Positions 1 to 4,205 are shown, counted from the stretch's first letter. The stretch is 6,934 nt of DNA from Bacteroidota bacterium (GCA_021786655.1 JAJYMU010000209.1:1-6934); one strand, 5' to 3'. Program-made: numbers and translations. The notes: generated by a model not told the origin, from the sequence alone.

Positions 1-39
1 CCTTCAATTTAGTTTTTCCAACTTAACTTAAGAAACGGT

Positions 40-66
40 AACCGACCGCTTTTCTTGCGGTCGGTT
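40..66 (-). terminator. Hairpin, probable terminator of the two minus-strand genes
   Basis: A perfect 10-bp inverted repeat pairs AACCGACCGC (40-49) with GCGGTCGGTT (57-66) around a 7-nt T-rich loop. It lies about 33 bp past the stop of the CxxCxGxG gene on the minus strand. The tract after the stem on that strand (ACCGTTTCTTAAG) is only moderately T-rich, so termination may be weak. Because the stem is symmetric it could also act on plus-strand transcripts. Confidence 0.6.
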
Positions 67-98
67 TGAAAAACGCTTTTGGCCAGAATCTGTTTTGT

Positions 99-266
99 CT
101 AAATGTGTCCTTTTCCATGGCACACTCCGCACTTGACCTTTCCTGAGCCATTACAGTTGTTGCACTGATGAGAAGAACTAATAATACCACCGCCAACTCT
201 TCCAGTACCATTGCATTTAGGGCATTTTGAAGAACCTTTGCCATTGCACTCTTTGCACGTTGCCAT
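99..266 (-). CDS. Small DnaJ-type zinc-finger (CxxCxGxG repeat) protein
   Basis: This 55-residue protein is almost entirely four perfect CxxCxGxG motifs: C4-C7-G9-G11, C15-C18-G20-G22, C35-C38-G40-G42 and C46-C49-G51-G53. This is the signature of the central cysteine-rich domain of DnaJ/Hsp40, where four motifs bind two zinc ions. A 12-residue linker containing GGG and SSS separates motifs 2 and 3. There is no J domain, substrate-binding domain, signal peptide or membrane segment, so it is a stand-alone cytoplasmic zinc finger rather than a chaperone fragment with other domains. The ATG is supported by AAGGAG (280-275), 8 nt upstream. The gene lies 16 bp after the 115-residue gene and its ribosome site sits at that gene's end, so the two are probably co-transcribed. 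Related small proteins are often annotated as DnaJ-like cysteine-rich or molecular chaperone DnaJ; the substrate is unknown. Redox or zinc handling, or nucleic-acid or protein binding, are all possible. Confidence 0.85.
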   Translation of the reverse strand: MATCKECNGKGSSKCPKCNGTGRVGGGIISSSHQCNNCNGSGKVKCGVCHGKGHI

Positions 267-282
267 AATTATTTCTCCTTTC

Positions 283-630
283 TCACTTGTATTCGATCAC
301 TTCTTGACCCCCGAAGTTTTTCATTACTTCGATATAGTTCTTAAATGTCCCACAAGCTTCCTTTACGTTTTTTTCATACTCCAGAATATCTGCAATGTCC
401 TTGCACTTGAAAGTTTGGCCTGTCATTAATCCTCCTATGTTGATATCAAGAATAAATGACTTGCTGGTGAATGGAATCTTTATTTCCTTCTGAAGTAGTA
501 TTTCTTTATCAGCTTTGTATTTGCTTACAAGCGAAGATTCCTCGCCTGTAAGTTCAGCCTTGGCTGTGAGTTCGAACTTTGTTCCGCCTAGCAGACCCTT
601 TGCTTGATCCCTTGTGATGTAGAGCTTCAT
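283..630 (-). CDS. Conserved-looking hypothetical protein, 115 aa
   Basis: I do not recognise the family. The ATG is preceded by AAGGAG about 8 nt upstream, and the frame is clean over 115 codons. The N-terminal part (about 1-75) looks beta-rich, with alternating hydrophobics (KFELTAKAELT, KIPFTSKSFILDINIGG). Residues about 77-103 look helical (DIADILEYEKNVKEA). It has two cysteines, C76 and C93, and is lysine-rich. No signal peptide, membrane segment or catalytic motif is visible, so a small soluble cytoplasmic protein is inferred. It is the first gene of a two-gene unit with the CxxCxGxG zinc-finger protein, which suggests shared regulation or interaction. No convincing promoter was identified upstream; a CCGCC/GGCGG palindrome (692-709) lies about 60 bp before the start. 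The function is unknown. Confidence 0.75.
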   Translation of the reverse strand: MKLYITRDQAKGLLGGTKFELTAKAELTGEESSLVSKYKADKEILLQKEIKIPFTSKSFILDINIGGLMTGQTFKCKDIADILEYEKNVKEACGTFKNYIEVMKNFGGQEVIEYK

Positions 631-691
631 AAGTTTTTCTCCTTTTGTTTTTTAAGTACCTTGTCGGCAATGAGCCCACCTATTAATTACT

Positions 692-709
692 CCGCCACAA
701 AAACGGCGG
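692..709. repeat. Short GC palindrome (CCGCC...GGCGG), copy of a dispersed family
   Basis: CCGCC (692-696) pairs with GGCGG (705-709) across 8 nt, with a T before the left arm. Similar TCCGCC-loop-GGCGGA palindromes recur at 1338, 1976 and 2165, with a degenerate form at 1199-1210. The recurrence in gaps between unrelated genes suggests a REP-like family. Confidence 0.6.
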
Positions 710-738
710 CTGTTGTTTATCTAATCTATTAACGAAGA

Positions 739-1010
739 AACTCTCAAACATCTTCAAGATTCTCCGAAACACCGCACTGACTCTCCGAAGTATTACGCCA
801 ATTCTCCAGAATATCGCCGGTACTTTATGAACAATCAAGACGACTCTCTAAAGCATCGGAACAGCTCTCCGGTCAATCATAATCGATACTTCCGAGCACT
901 GCGGCTACTGTCAGGAGTATCAAAATTACGCTTCGGATAGTCCCGTCGACTCTCCCGAGCACCACCGTGGTGAATCCAAGAGTCATTTTGACTCTCCGAT
1001 GCACTATCGG
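739..1010. repeat. Degenerate 21-bp tandem array (about 13 units)
   Basis: TCTCC-type cores recur in a fixed 21-bp register: 761, 782, 803, 845, 866, 951 and 993, with weaker units filling 824, 889, 909, 930 and 972. One single-base insertion at about 884 shifts the phase. The consensus unit is roughly GACTCTCCGAAGCAYYRCNGC. Best units start at 758, 779, 842, 948 and 990; a truncated unit starts at 739. The period equals seven codons and also two turns of B-DNA. The plus strand reads as a hydrophilic heptad (about DSPKHRx), open on each side of the insertion but lacking an ATG or SD site. The minus strand reads as xxVLRRV heptads but carries the frameshift and an internal TAG. I treat it as a decayed repeat, possibly an old repeat-coding remnant, rather than a gene. 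It lacks the conserved repeats and unique spacers of CRISPR. Confidence 0.7.
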
Positions 1011-1060
1011 GGTGCGTTTTTGCGCTAAAAACACTGCTTTGACATTCTTCACCTCGATAA

Positions 1061-1101
1061 AGCCCAATGTTGTCAGGTTAAGAATTATTGGGCTAAAGCC
1101 C
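1061..1101. repeat. Inverted repeat AGCCCAAT / ATTGGGCT with overlapping hairpin
   Basis: AGCCCAAT (1061-1068) is the exact inverse of ATTGGGCT (1087-1094). The right arm can alternatively fold with AGCCC (1097-1101) as GGGCT-aa-AGCCC. The two pairings exclude each other. The repeat lies between the 21-bp array and the large palindromes. No gene uses it and its function is unknown. Confidence 0.5.
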
Positions 1102-1120
1102 TATTAGCTTTTACTTGTTC

Positions 1121-1176
1121 TAACCCCACGCTCTCGCCTCGTAAGCCGCAAGGCGAAGCGGGTAAGCGTGGGGTTA
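1121..1176. repeat. Large nested palindrome, TAACCCCACGCT / AGCGTGGGGTTA
   Basis: The outer arms TAACCCCACGCT (1121-1132) and AGCGTGGGGTTA (1165-1176) are perfect 12-bp inverses. A second stem inside pairs TCGCCT (1134-1139) with AGGCGA (1151-1156). The element resembles the one at 1221-1270: both begin CTAACCCC-(A/G)-CG and end CG-(T/C)-GGGG-(T/C)-TA. Their centres are about 97 bp apart. Such paired long palindromes resemble REP/BIME-type elements mobilised by RAYT transposases elsewhere, but no such gene is in this window. Confidence 0.65.
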
Positions 1177-1220
1177 CTAAACAAACCTTTCTCATTGGTC
1201 CGCCTCGGCGAATTAAATCT

Positions 1221-1270
1221 AACCCCGCGATTAACCTGCCCGACTAGCGGTCAAGGCGGGTCGCGGGGCT
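1221..1270. repeat. Second large palindrome, CCCCGCGA / TCGCGGGG
   Basis: CCCCGCGA (1223-1230) and TCGCGGGG (1261-1268) pair perfectly. An inner stem pairs CCTGCC (1235-1240) with GGCGGG (1255-1260) with one G-T pair, after an unpaired TTAA on the left side only. Its termini match the element at 1121-1176. A degenerate CGCC-tc-GGCG palindrome (1201-1210) sits between the two. Confidence 0.6.
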
Positions 1271-1488
1271 AAAAAGCGCAGACGCTCTCGTCATCATTAA
1301 AAAAATTTCTCGTTGAATTTCCCCCTAAGGAATTGTGCCGCCATTGGCGGGTTACGAAATGAATATCTGAACAATAATAAATCAATCCAATTCCCCAAAG
1401 GATTGATTGGAACCTAAACAAAAAAACATTTCACGGCAAGCAGAAACTTAGAATCTAAACTTTCCATTTGAAAAATTTGGATTAAAAA
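1271..1488. other. Gene-free spacer with two small inverted repeats
   Basis: I find no supportable gene here on either strand. It contains a palindrome of the dispersed family, CCGCC-att-GGCGG (1338-1350), and a 9-bp inverted repeat pairing AATCAATCC (1380-1388) with GGATTGATT (1400-1408). The text around 1317-1335 (ATTTCCCCCTAAGGAATTG) loosely repeats 1390-1405, which suggests local duplication. The rest is AT-rich and unremarkable. Confidence 0.5.
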
Positions 1489-1520
1489 TTGTTTCTTGTT
1501 TTACAATTTTTTGCTAAGTT
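1489..1520 (+). promoter_or_regulatory. Candidate promoter of the cold-shock gene
   Basis: An AT-rich stretch contains two TTGTTT boxes (1489-1494 and 1496-1501) and TGCTAAGTT (1512-1520), which could be an extended -10. Spacings of 20 and 13 nt are not ideal, and no TAnnTTTG element is present. If used, transcription would start near 1527 and give a 5' leader of about 105 nt, the long leader typical of cold-shock mRNAs. Confidence 0.25.
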
Positions 1521-1541
1521 AAACTCCGTTGGGCGTTAAAT

Positions 1542-1578
1542 GTGACACCGTTTCAATCAAAACTTAAACGCTGGTCAC
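1542..1578 (+). promoter_or_regulatory. Hairpin in the 5' leader of the cold-shock gene
   Basis: GTGAC (1542-1546) pairs with GTCAC (1574-1578), and CGTTT (1549-1553) pairs with AAACG (1566-1570), separated by a small internal loop (2 versus 3 nt). It lies 54-90 nt before the ATG, where temperature-responsive structures occur in other csp mRNAs. Its exact role here is inferred. Confidence 0.4.
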
Positions 1579-1631
1579 GTTAATTTGTCCCGGTAGTTAA
1601 GTATTATTTTATTTTTATAGGAGTTTTTTTA

Positions 1632-1844
1632 ATGGCAGATCGTGAAAATGGAACCGTAAAATGGTTTAACGCTGCTAAAGGTTACGGTTTTATTGAGCGC
1701 ACTCAAGGTGGCGATGTATTCGTTCATTTCTCTTCAATAGAGAACGACGGATACAAAACTCTTGAAAAGGGTCAAGCAGTTGAATTCACCGTTGGTGATG
1801 GACCAAAAGGACCTCAAGCTCAAGACGTAAAAGTTGTAAAATAA
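1632..1844 (+). CDS. csp: Cold-shock domain protein (CspA family)
   Basis: This 70-residue protein is a single cold-shock domain, a five-stranded OB-fold that binds single-stranded RNA and DNA and acts as an RNA chaperone in the cytoplasm. The family landmarks are present: GTVKWFN (7-13), RNP1 as KGYGFIER (16-23) and RNP2 as VFVHF (29-33), followed by HFSSIENDGYKTLEKGQ and the closing strand with GPKGPQAQDV. Surface aromatics W11, F12, Y18, F20, F30, H32 and F33 are retained. The length matches the family norm of 65-75. AGGAG (1619-1623) sits 8 nt before the ATG and fixes the start. The gene is monocistronic, with an intrinsic terminator at 1870-1893 and a perfect dyad across its stop codon. 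A structured leader upstream suggests post-transcriptional control. The paralogue (cspA, cspC and so on) cannot be told from one sequence, and constitutive rather than cold-induced expression is equally possible. Confidence 0.95.
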   Translation: MADRENGTVKWFNAAKGYGFIERTQGGDVFVHFSSIENDGYKTLEKGQAVEFTVGDGPKGPQAQDVKVVK

Positions 1845-1864
1845 TAGAACTATTATTTTACAAC
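1833..1864 (+). repeat. Perfect 15-bp dyad spanning the csp stop codon
   Basis: GTTGTAAAATAATAG (1833-1847) and its exact inverse (1850-1864) flank a 2-nt centre. The left arm encodes the last codons and the TAA stop of csp. In RNA this folds a long A/U-rich hairpin onto the 3' end of the coding region, just before the intrinsic terminator. Confidence 0.8.
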
Positions 1865-1869
1865 ATGAG

Positions 1870-1893
1870 AAGCGGCGATACTGCCGCTTTTTT
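1870..1893 (+). terminator. Intrinsic terminator of csp
   Basis: AAGCGGC (1870-1876) pairs with GCCGCTT (1883-1889) around a 6-nt loop, followed directly by a run of six T (1888-1893). It lies 25 bp after the csp stop and is a standard Rho-independent terminator. Confidence 0.85.
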
Positions 1894-1923
1894 ATTATCT
1901 GGAAATTATGTGTTGTCACTCTG

Positions 1924-1970
1924 ATCCCGATTCATCGGGAGAAGAGTCGCTTTCTAAGCTACATCGGGAT
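1924..1970. repeat. ATCCCGAT with two competing inverse arms
   Basis: ATCCCGAT (1924-1931) can pair with ATCGGGA (1934-1940) as a tight hairpin, or with ATCGGGAT (1963-1970), a perfect 8-bp match across 31 nt. It lies upstream of the predicted cysteine-operon promoter, so it is probably not in that transcript. It may be another small dispersed palindrome. Confidence 0.5.
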
Positions 1971-1975
1971 AATTC

Positions 1976-1993
1976 GTCCGCACCTTGGCGGAC
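1976..1993. repeat. Dispersed palindrome copy, GTCCGC / GCGGAC
   Basis: GTCCGC (1976-1981) and GCGGAC (1988-1993) are perfect inverses around a 6-nt centre that itself holds CC and G. It belongs to the same TCCGCC/GGCGGA family as 692-709, 1338-1350 and 2165-2179. Confidence 0.6.
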
Positions 1994-2073
1994 TCATTAT
2001 GACAAATATGGTTTTTTCGGAAGTCTTTATCAGATTCTTTTCTAAGTGAACTATATTTTTAAAAATTTGTTAG

Positions 2074-2081
2074 TATATTTG
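2074..2081 (+). promoter_or_regulatory. Candidate -7 element (TATATTTG) for the leader-cysE-cysK unit
   Basis: TATATTTG fits the Bacteroidota -7 consensus TAnnTTTG exactly and sits in an AT-rich stretch. No matching -33 TTTG was found 19-21 nt upstream. If used, transcription begins about 7-10 nt before the leader ATG at 2098, giving a very short leader typical of this group. A start there would also exclude the GTG at 2046 of the overlapping Leu-rich frame. Confidence 0.45.
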
Positions 2082-2097
2082 TACACAAACTTTCACA

Positions 2098-2217
2098 ATG
2101 AACACAAAAACGTTACATATCATCAATTCAGATTCAAGAAACCAATTCCCGGTTTCTTCTTCGATCCGCCAAAGGCGGACTACCCCCTCGTTAGTCTGCT
2201 GCTGTTGTTGCTGCTAA
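2098..2217 (+). CDS. Cysteine leader peptide (39 aa, ends in six Cys codons)
   Basis: This short reading frame runs from ATG (2098) to TAA (2215-2217). It starts MNTKTLHIINSDSRNQ, passes through SIRQRRTTPSLV, and ends with six consecutive cysteines (codons TGC TGC TGT TGT TGC TGC, 2197-2214) immediately before the stop. It lies 55 nt upstream of cysE, whose product with CysK makes cysteine. A run of codons for the end-product amino acid is the hallmark of leader peptides in ribosome-mediated attenuation (trpL, hisL and leuL style). The inferred role is a sensor: scarce cysteinyl-tRNA stalls the ribosome on the Cys run and changes expression of cysE-cysK. There is no Shine-Dalgarno site, but the ATG fits a start close behind the TATATTTG element. 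The 2165-2179 palindrome lies inside its coding sequence. The +1 frame across the same bases encodes a Leu run, but its only start is a GTG at 2046 upstream of the predicted transcript. The protein itself probably has no function beyond being translated. Confidence 0.75.
   Translation: MNTKTLHIINSDSRNQFPVSSSIRQRRTTPSLVCCCCCC
2136..2200 (+). promoter_or_regulatory. Competing RNA hairpins in the cysteine leader
   Basis: Three stems can be drawn. P1 pairs AAGAAACC (2136-2143) with GGTTTCTT (2151-2158). P2 pairs TCCGCC (2165-2170) with GGCGGA (2174-2179). P3 pairs GGCGGACTA (2174-2182) with TAGTCTGCT (2192-2200), with two G-U pairs and a 9-nt loop. P2 and P3 share GGCGGA and exclude each other. 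The right arm of P3 contains the first Cys codon, so a ribosome on the Cys run would open P3. The GAAACC arm of P1 can also pair with GGTTTTT (2227-2233) downstream of the leader stop. No classical terminator follows, although T runs occur at 2229-2233 and 2248-2253. The mechanism is inferred. Confidence 0.45.
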
Positions 2218-2272
2218 TACCATCACGGTTTTTCATCTAAGTAATTCTTTTTTAACAATCACATATACAAAC

Positions 2273-3136
2273 ATGAAAACGCAAAAAAATGGAAACGATT
2301 TATTTTTAAATTTTTCAAAATCTCTTTTAAGCAAGAGGCAGACACATTCATGCACTTCTTCTTTGAAGACGGAAGCGATTGAATATATAACCGAACTTAT
2401 AGATTTTCTGTTCCCTCATTTCTCAAGCAAGGTATATTATTCTTCCGAAGACGTTCTTGCAAAACTTCAGCTGATGGAAAGAAATCTTATCAGTTTGATC
2501 AAGAATTTGAATTCACATTTCCCCGGAGACGCTACGGAGACGGCAAAACAATTTATCGCGAGAATACCTGAGATACACGATAAACTTTGGTTTGATGCCG
2601 AAGCAATCTACAAAGGCGATCCCGCTGCGGAAAACATTGACGAGGTAATTCTCGCGTACCCCGGTTTCATGGCAATACTGATTTACAGAATTGCGCATGA
2701 ACTTTATAATTTGAATCTGCCGATCATTCCGAGAATTTTAACCGAGTATGCTCACGAGAAAACCGGCATCGATATTCATCCCGGCGCACAGATCGGCTCA
2801 CCGTTTTTTATCGATCACGGAACTGGAATCGTAATCGGAGAAACGACGGTTATCGGCAAGAATGTAAAAATTTATCAAGGCGTTACTCTCGGCGCGTTAA
2901 GCGTGGATAAAAGTCTTTCACAAACTAAACGCCATCCCACAATTGAAGATGATGTAATAATCTATTCGCAAGCAGTTATCCTCGGAGGCAACACGGTTAT
3001 CGGCAAAGGAAGCGTTATCGGCGGCAACGCATGGATTACACAAAGCATTCCGGCAAATTCAATTGTGTATAACAAAAGTGAAGTCCGCGTGCGAAGCAGT
3101 CAAGAATTTGAACAATCAATTGATTTTATAATTTAA
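2273..3136 (+). CDS. cysE: Serine O-acetyltransferase
   Basis: It transfers acetyl from acetyl-CoA to L-serine, giving O-acetylserine, the committed step of cysteine synthesis in the cytoplasm. The 287 residues have a helical N-terminal domain (about 1-160), then a left-handed beta-helix of hexapeptide repeats (about 165-265, e.g. VIGETTVIGKNVKI and GNTVIGKGSVIGG). The catalytic set is visible: D167 in GIDIHPGAQIG and H182 in FIDHGTGIVIGE. Their spacing of 15 equals the D143/H158 dyad of E. coli CysE. RHP (H221) corresponds to H193, with a four-residue longer loop. The protein resembles the longer EpsC-like type of Bacteroidota rather than the E. coli form, and lacks the GVPAR motif after the helix. 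It ends in DFII; a C-terminal Ile is what inserts into the CysK active site in known cysteine synthase complexes. The start has no SD site. It follows the Cys6 leader by 55 nt and precedes cysK by 11 bp, so the two form an operon. Confidence 0.95.
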   Translation: MKTQKNGNDLFLNFSKSLLSKRQTHSCTSSLKTEAIEYITELIDFLFPHFSSKVYYSSEDVLAKLQLMERNLISLIKNLNSHFPGDATETAKQFIARIPEIHDKLWFDAEAIYKGDPAAENIDEVILAYPGFMAILIYRIAHELYNLNLPIIPRILTEYAHEKTGIDIHPGAQIGSPFFIDHGTGIVIGETTVIGKNVKIYQGVTLGALSVDKSLSQTKRHPTIEDDVIIYSQAVILGGNTVIGKGSVIGGNAWITQSIPANSIVYNKSEVRVRSSQEFEQSIDFII

Positions 3137-3147
3137 GGAGAACAAAA

Positions 3148-4059
3148 ATGAAAGCGCAAAATATACTCGAGACAATCGGCAACACGCCGCATCTTAGAAT
3201 AAATAATTTATTCGGCAGCAAGCATGAAGTTTGGATAAAGCTTGAAAGAGCGAATCCGGGCGGAAGCATCAAAGACAGAATTGCTCTCTCCATGATTGAA
3301 GACGCCGAACGAAAAGGAATCTTGAAACCGGGCCGCGTAATTGTTGAACCGACATCCGGCAATACCGGAATCGGCTTAGCGATGGTTGCTGCGGTAAAGA
3401 AATACGAATTGATTTTGGTAATGCCGGAATCAATGTCGGTGGAGCGCAGAAAATTAATGTCGGCTTACGGCGCTAAGTTTGAGTTGACGCCGAAAGAAAT
3501 GGGAATGAAAGGCGCCATCGCAAAAGCAAAGGAGATCGCCGCAAACAATCCGAAAGCGTGGATACCGCAGCAGTTTGAAAATGAAGCCAACATTGAAGTT
3601 CATGTCAGAACAACGGCGCAAGAAATTCTAAAAGATTTTCCGGATGGAATTGATTACTTAATTACAGGTGTCGGTACCGGCGGACACATAACCGGCGTAT
3701 CAAGAGTGTTGAAAGAGAAATTTCCGCAGCTAAAAGTTTTTGCTGTAGAGCCGGCAGCATCTGCGGTTATTTCCGGCGGACAGCCGGGACCTCATCCGCT
3801 TCAAGGACTTGGCGCCGGATTCATTCCGAAAAATCTTGATATAACTTTACTAGACGGCGCAATTACAATTTCGAAAGAAGAAGCATTTGAGTTTACGCAG
3901 AGAGCTGCAAAAGAAGAAGGACTATTTGCTGGAATTTCTTCAGGCGCCGCATTAGCCGCGGTTGCAAAAAAATTAGATGAGATTCCCGAAGGCAAAAGAA
4001 TTTTAACTTTTAACTACGATACCGGCGAAAGGTATCTCTCGATTGAAGGATTATTCTGA
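3148..4059 (+). CDS. cysK: Cysteine synthase (O-acetylserine sulfhydrylase)
   Basis: This PLP enzyme of the beta-family (fold type II) converts O-acetylserine and sulfide to L-cysteine and acetate. The 303-residue length is normal. Visible landmarks are GNTPHLRI (11-18), the PLP-binding lysine K42 in NPGGSIKDR, the substrate loop TSGNTG (69-74), the PLP phosphate-binding GTGGH (176-180), the EPAASAVISGG segment, FAGISSGAA and the C-terminal DTGERYLSIEGLF. The histidine in GTGGH and the ISGGQPGPH segment favour a true OAS sulfhydrylase over cystathionine beta-synthase; no CBS regulatory domain is attached. AAGGAG overlaps the end of cysE (its TAA is part of TAAGGAG), giving close translational linkage 11 bp downstream. 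With CysE directly upstream and a C-terminal Ile on CysE, a bienzyme complex is likely. The gene is converged on by marC from the other strand. CysM-like use of thiosulfate cannot be excluded. Confidence 0.95.
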   Translation: MKAQNILETIGNTPHLRINNLFGSKHEVWIKLERANPGGSIKDRIALSMIEDAERKGILKPGRVIVEPTSGNTGIGLAMVAAVKKYELILVMPESMSVERRKLMSAYGAKFELTPKEMGMKGAIAKAKEIAANNPKAWIPQQFENEANIEVHVRTTAQEILKDFPDGIDYLITGVGTGGHITGVSRVLKEKFPQLKVFAVEPAASAVISGGQPGPHPLQGLGAGFIPKNLDITLLDGAITISKEEAFEFTQRAAKEEGLFAGISSGAALAAVAKKLDEIPEGKRILTFNYDTGERYLSIEGLF

Positions 4060-4067
4060 TTTTAATT

Positions 4068-4133
4068 CTTAATCTTGCTCTTAATCATGATCATGCTCTT
4101 AATCTTAATCCTGCTCTTGCTCTAATTCTTTTC
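4068..4133. repeat. Hexamer-periodic tract after cysK, with inverted partner
   Basis: From 4068 the sequence reads in 6-bp units of the type CTTAAT, CTTGCT, CATGAT, CATGCT and CCTGCT, ten in a row to 4127, then CTTTTC. GCTCTTGCTCT (4113-4123) can pair with AGAGTAAGAGC (4134-4144) with one mismatch. CATGATCATG (4086-4095) recurs at 4165-4174, followed by AGCAAGAG, an inverse of the CTTGCT units. The tract occupies the convergent gap between cysK and marC and may act as a transcription block, but the T runs expected of a standard terminator are missing. Confidence 0.55.
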
Positions 4134-4142
4134 AGAGTAAGA

Positions 4143-4165
4143 GCCTGCCTCGCCGGTAGGCGGGC
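4143..4165. repeat. GC-rich palindrome between cysK and marC
   Basis: GCCTGCCT (4143-4150) pairs with AGGCGGGC (4158-4165) with one T-G pair, around a 7-nt centre. It resembles the inner stem of the 1221-1270 palindrome (CCTGCC with GGCGGG). It sits between the hexamer tract and its inverted copy, so the whole gap is a nested inverted repeat. A further small stem pairs GCAAG (4176-4180) with CTTGC (4191-4195). Confidence 0.55.
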
Positions 4166-4205
4166 ATGATCATGAGCAAGAGTAAAAACCCTTGCCCGAT
4201 CTGGT

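Noticed and set aside
23..244. 73-residue minus-strand frame with a hydrophobic segment
   Set aside because: It overlaps the CxxCxGxG gene in another frame. The latter has an SD site and four perfect zinc motifs, so this frame is a shadow.
211..429. 72-residue plus-strand frame
   Set aside because: It is antisense to the 115-residue gene and the start of the zinc-finger gene, with no SD site or family signal.
739..1010. CRISPR array
   Set aside because: The 21-bp units are contiguous and degenerate, with no unique spacers and no cas genes.
873..1067. 64-residue minus-strand frame (MGFIEVKNVK...)
   Set aside because: Most of it is the 21-bp array read as heptads. It has no SD site, and the heptad frame is broken at 884 and by a later TAG. 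Treated as repeat-derived.
1061..1290. Insertion sequence or transposon remnant
   Set aside because: There are strong inverted repeats but no transposase fragment, target duplication or open frame of matching size; recorded only as palindromic repeats.
1734..1919. 61-residue minus-strand frame
   Set aside because: It is antisense to csp and its terminator, with no independent support.
2046..2240. 64-residue plus-strand frame ending in a Leu run (possible leucine leader)
   Set aside because: Its only start is a GTG upstream of the predicted promoter element, and its upstream part reads AT-rich non-coding DNA. The ATG frame with six Cys codons fits the cysE-cysK context. A Leu reading cannot be wholly excluded without start mapping.
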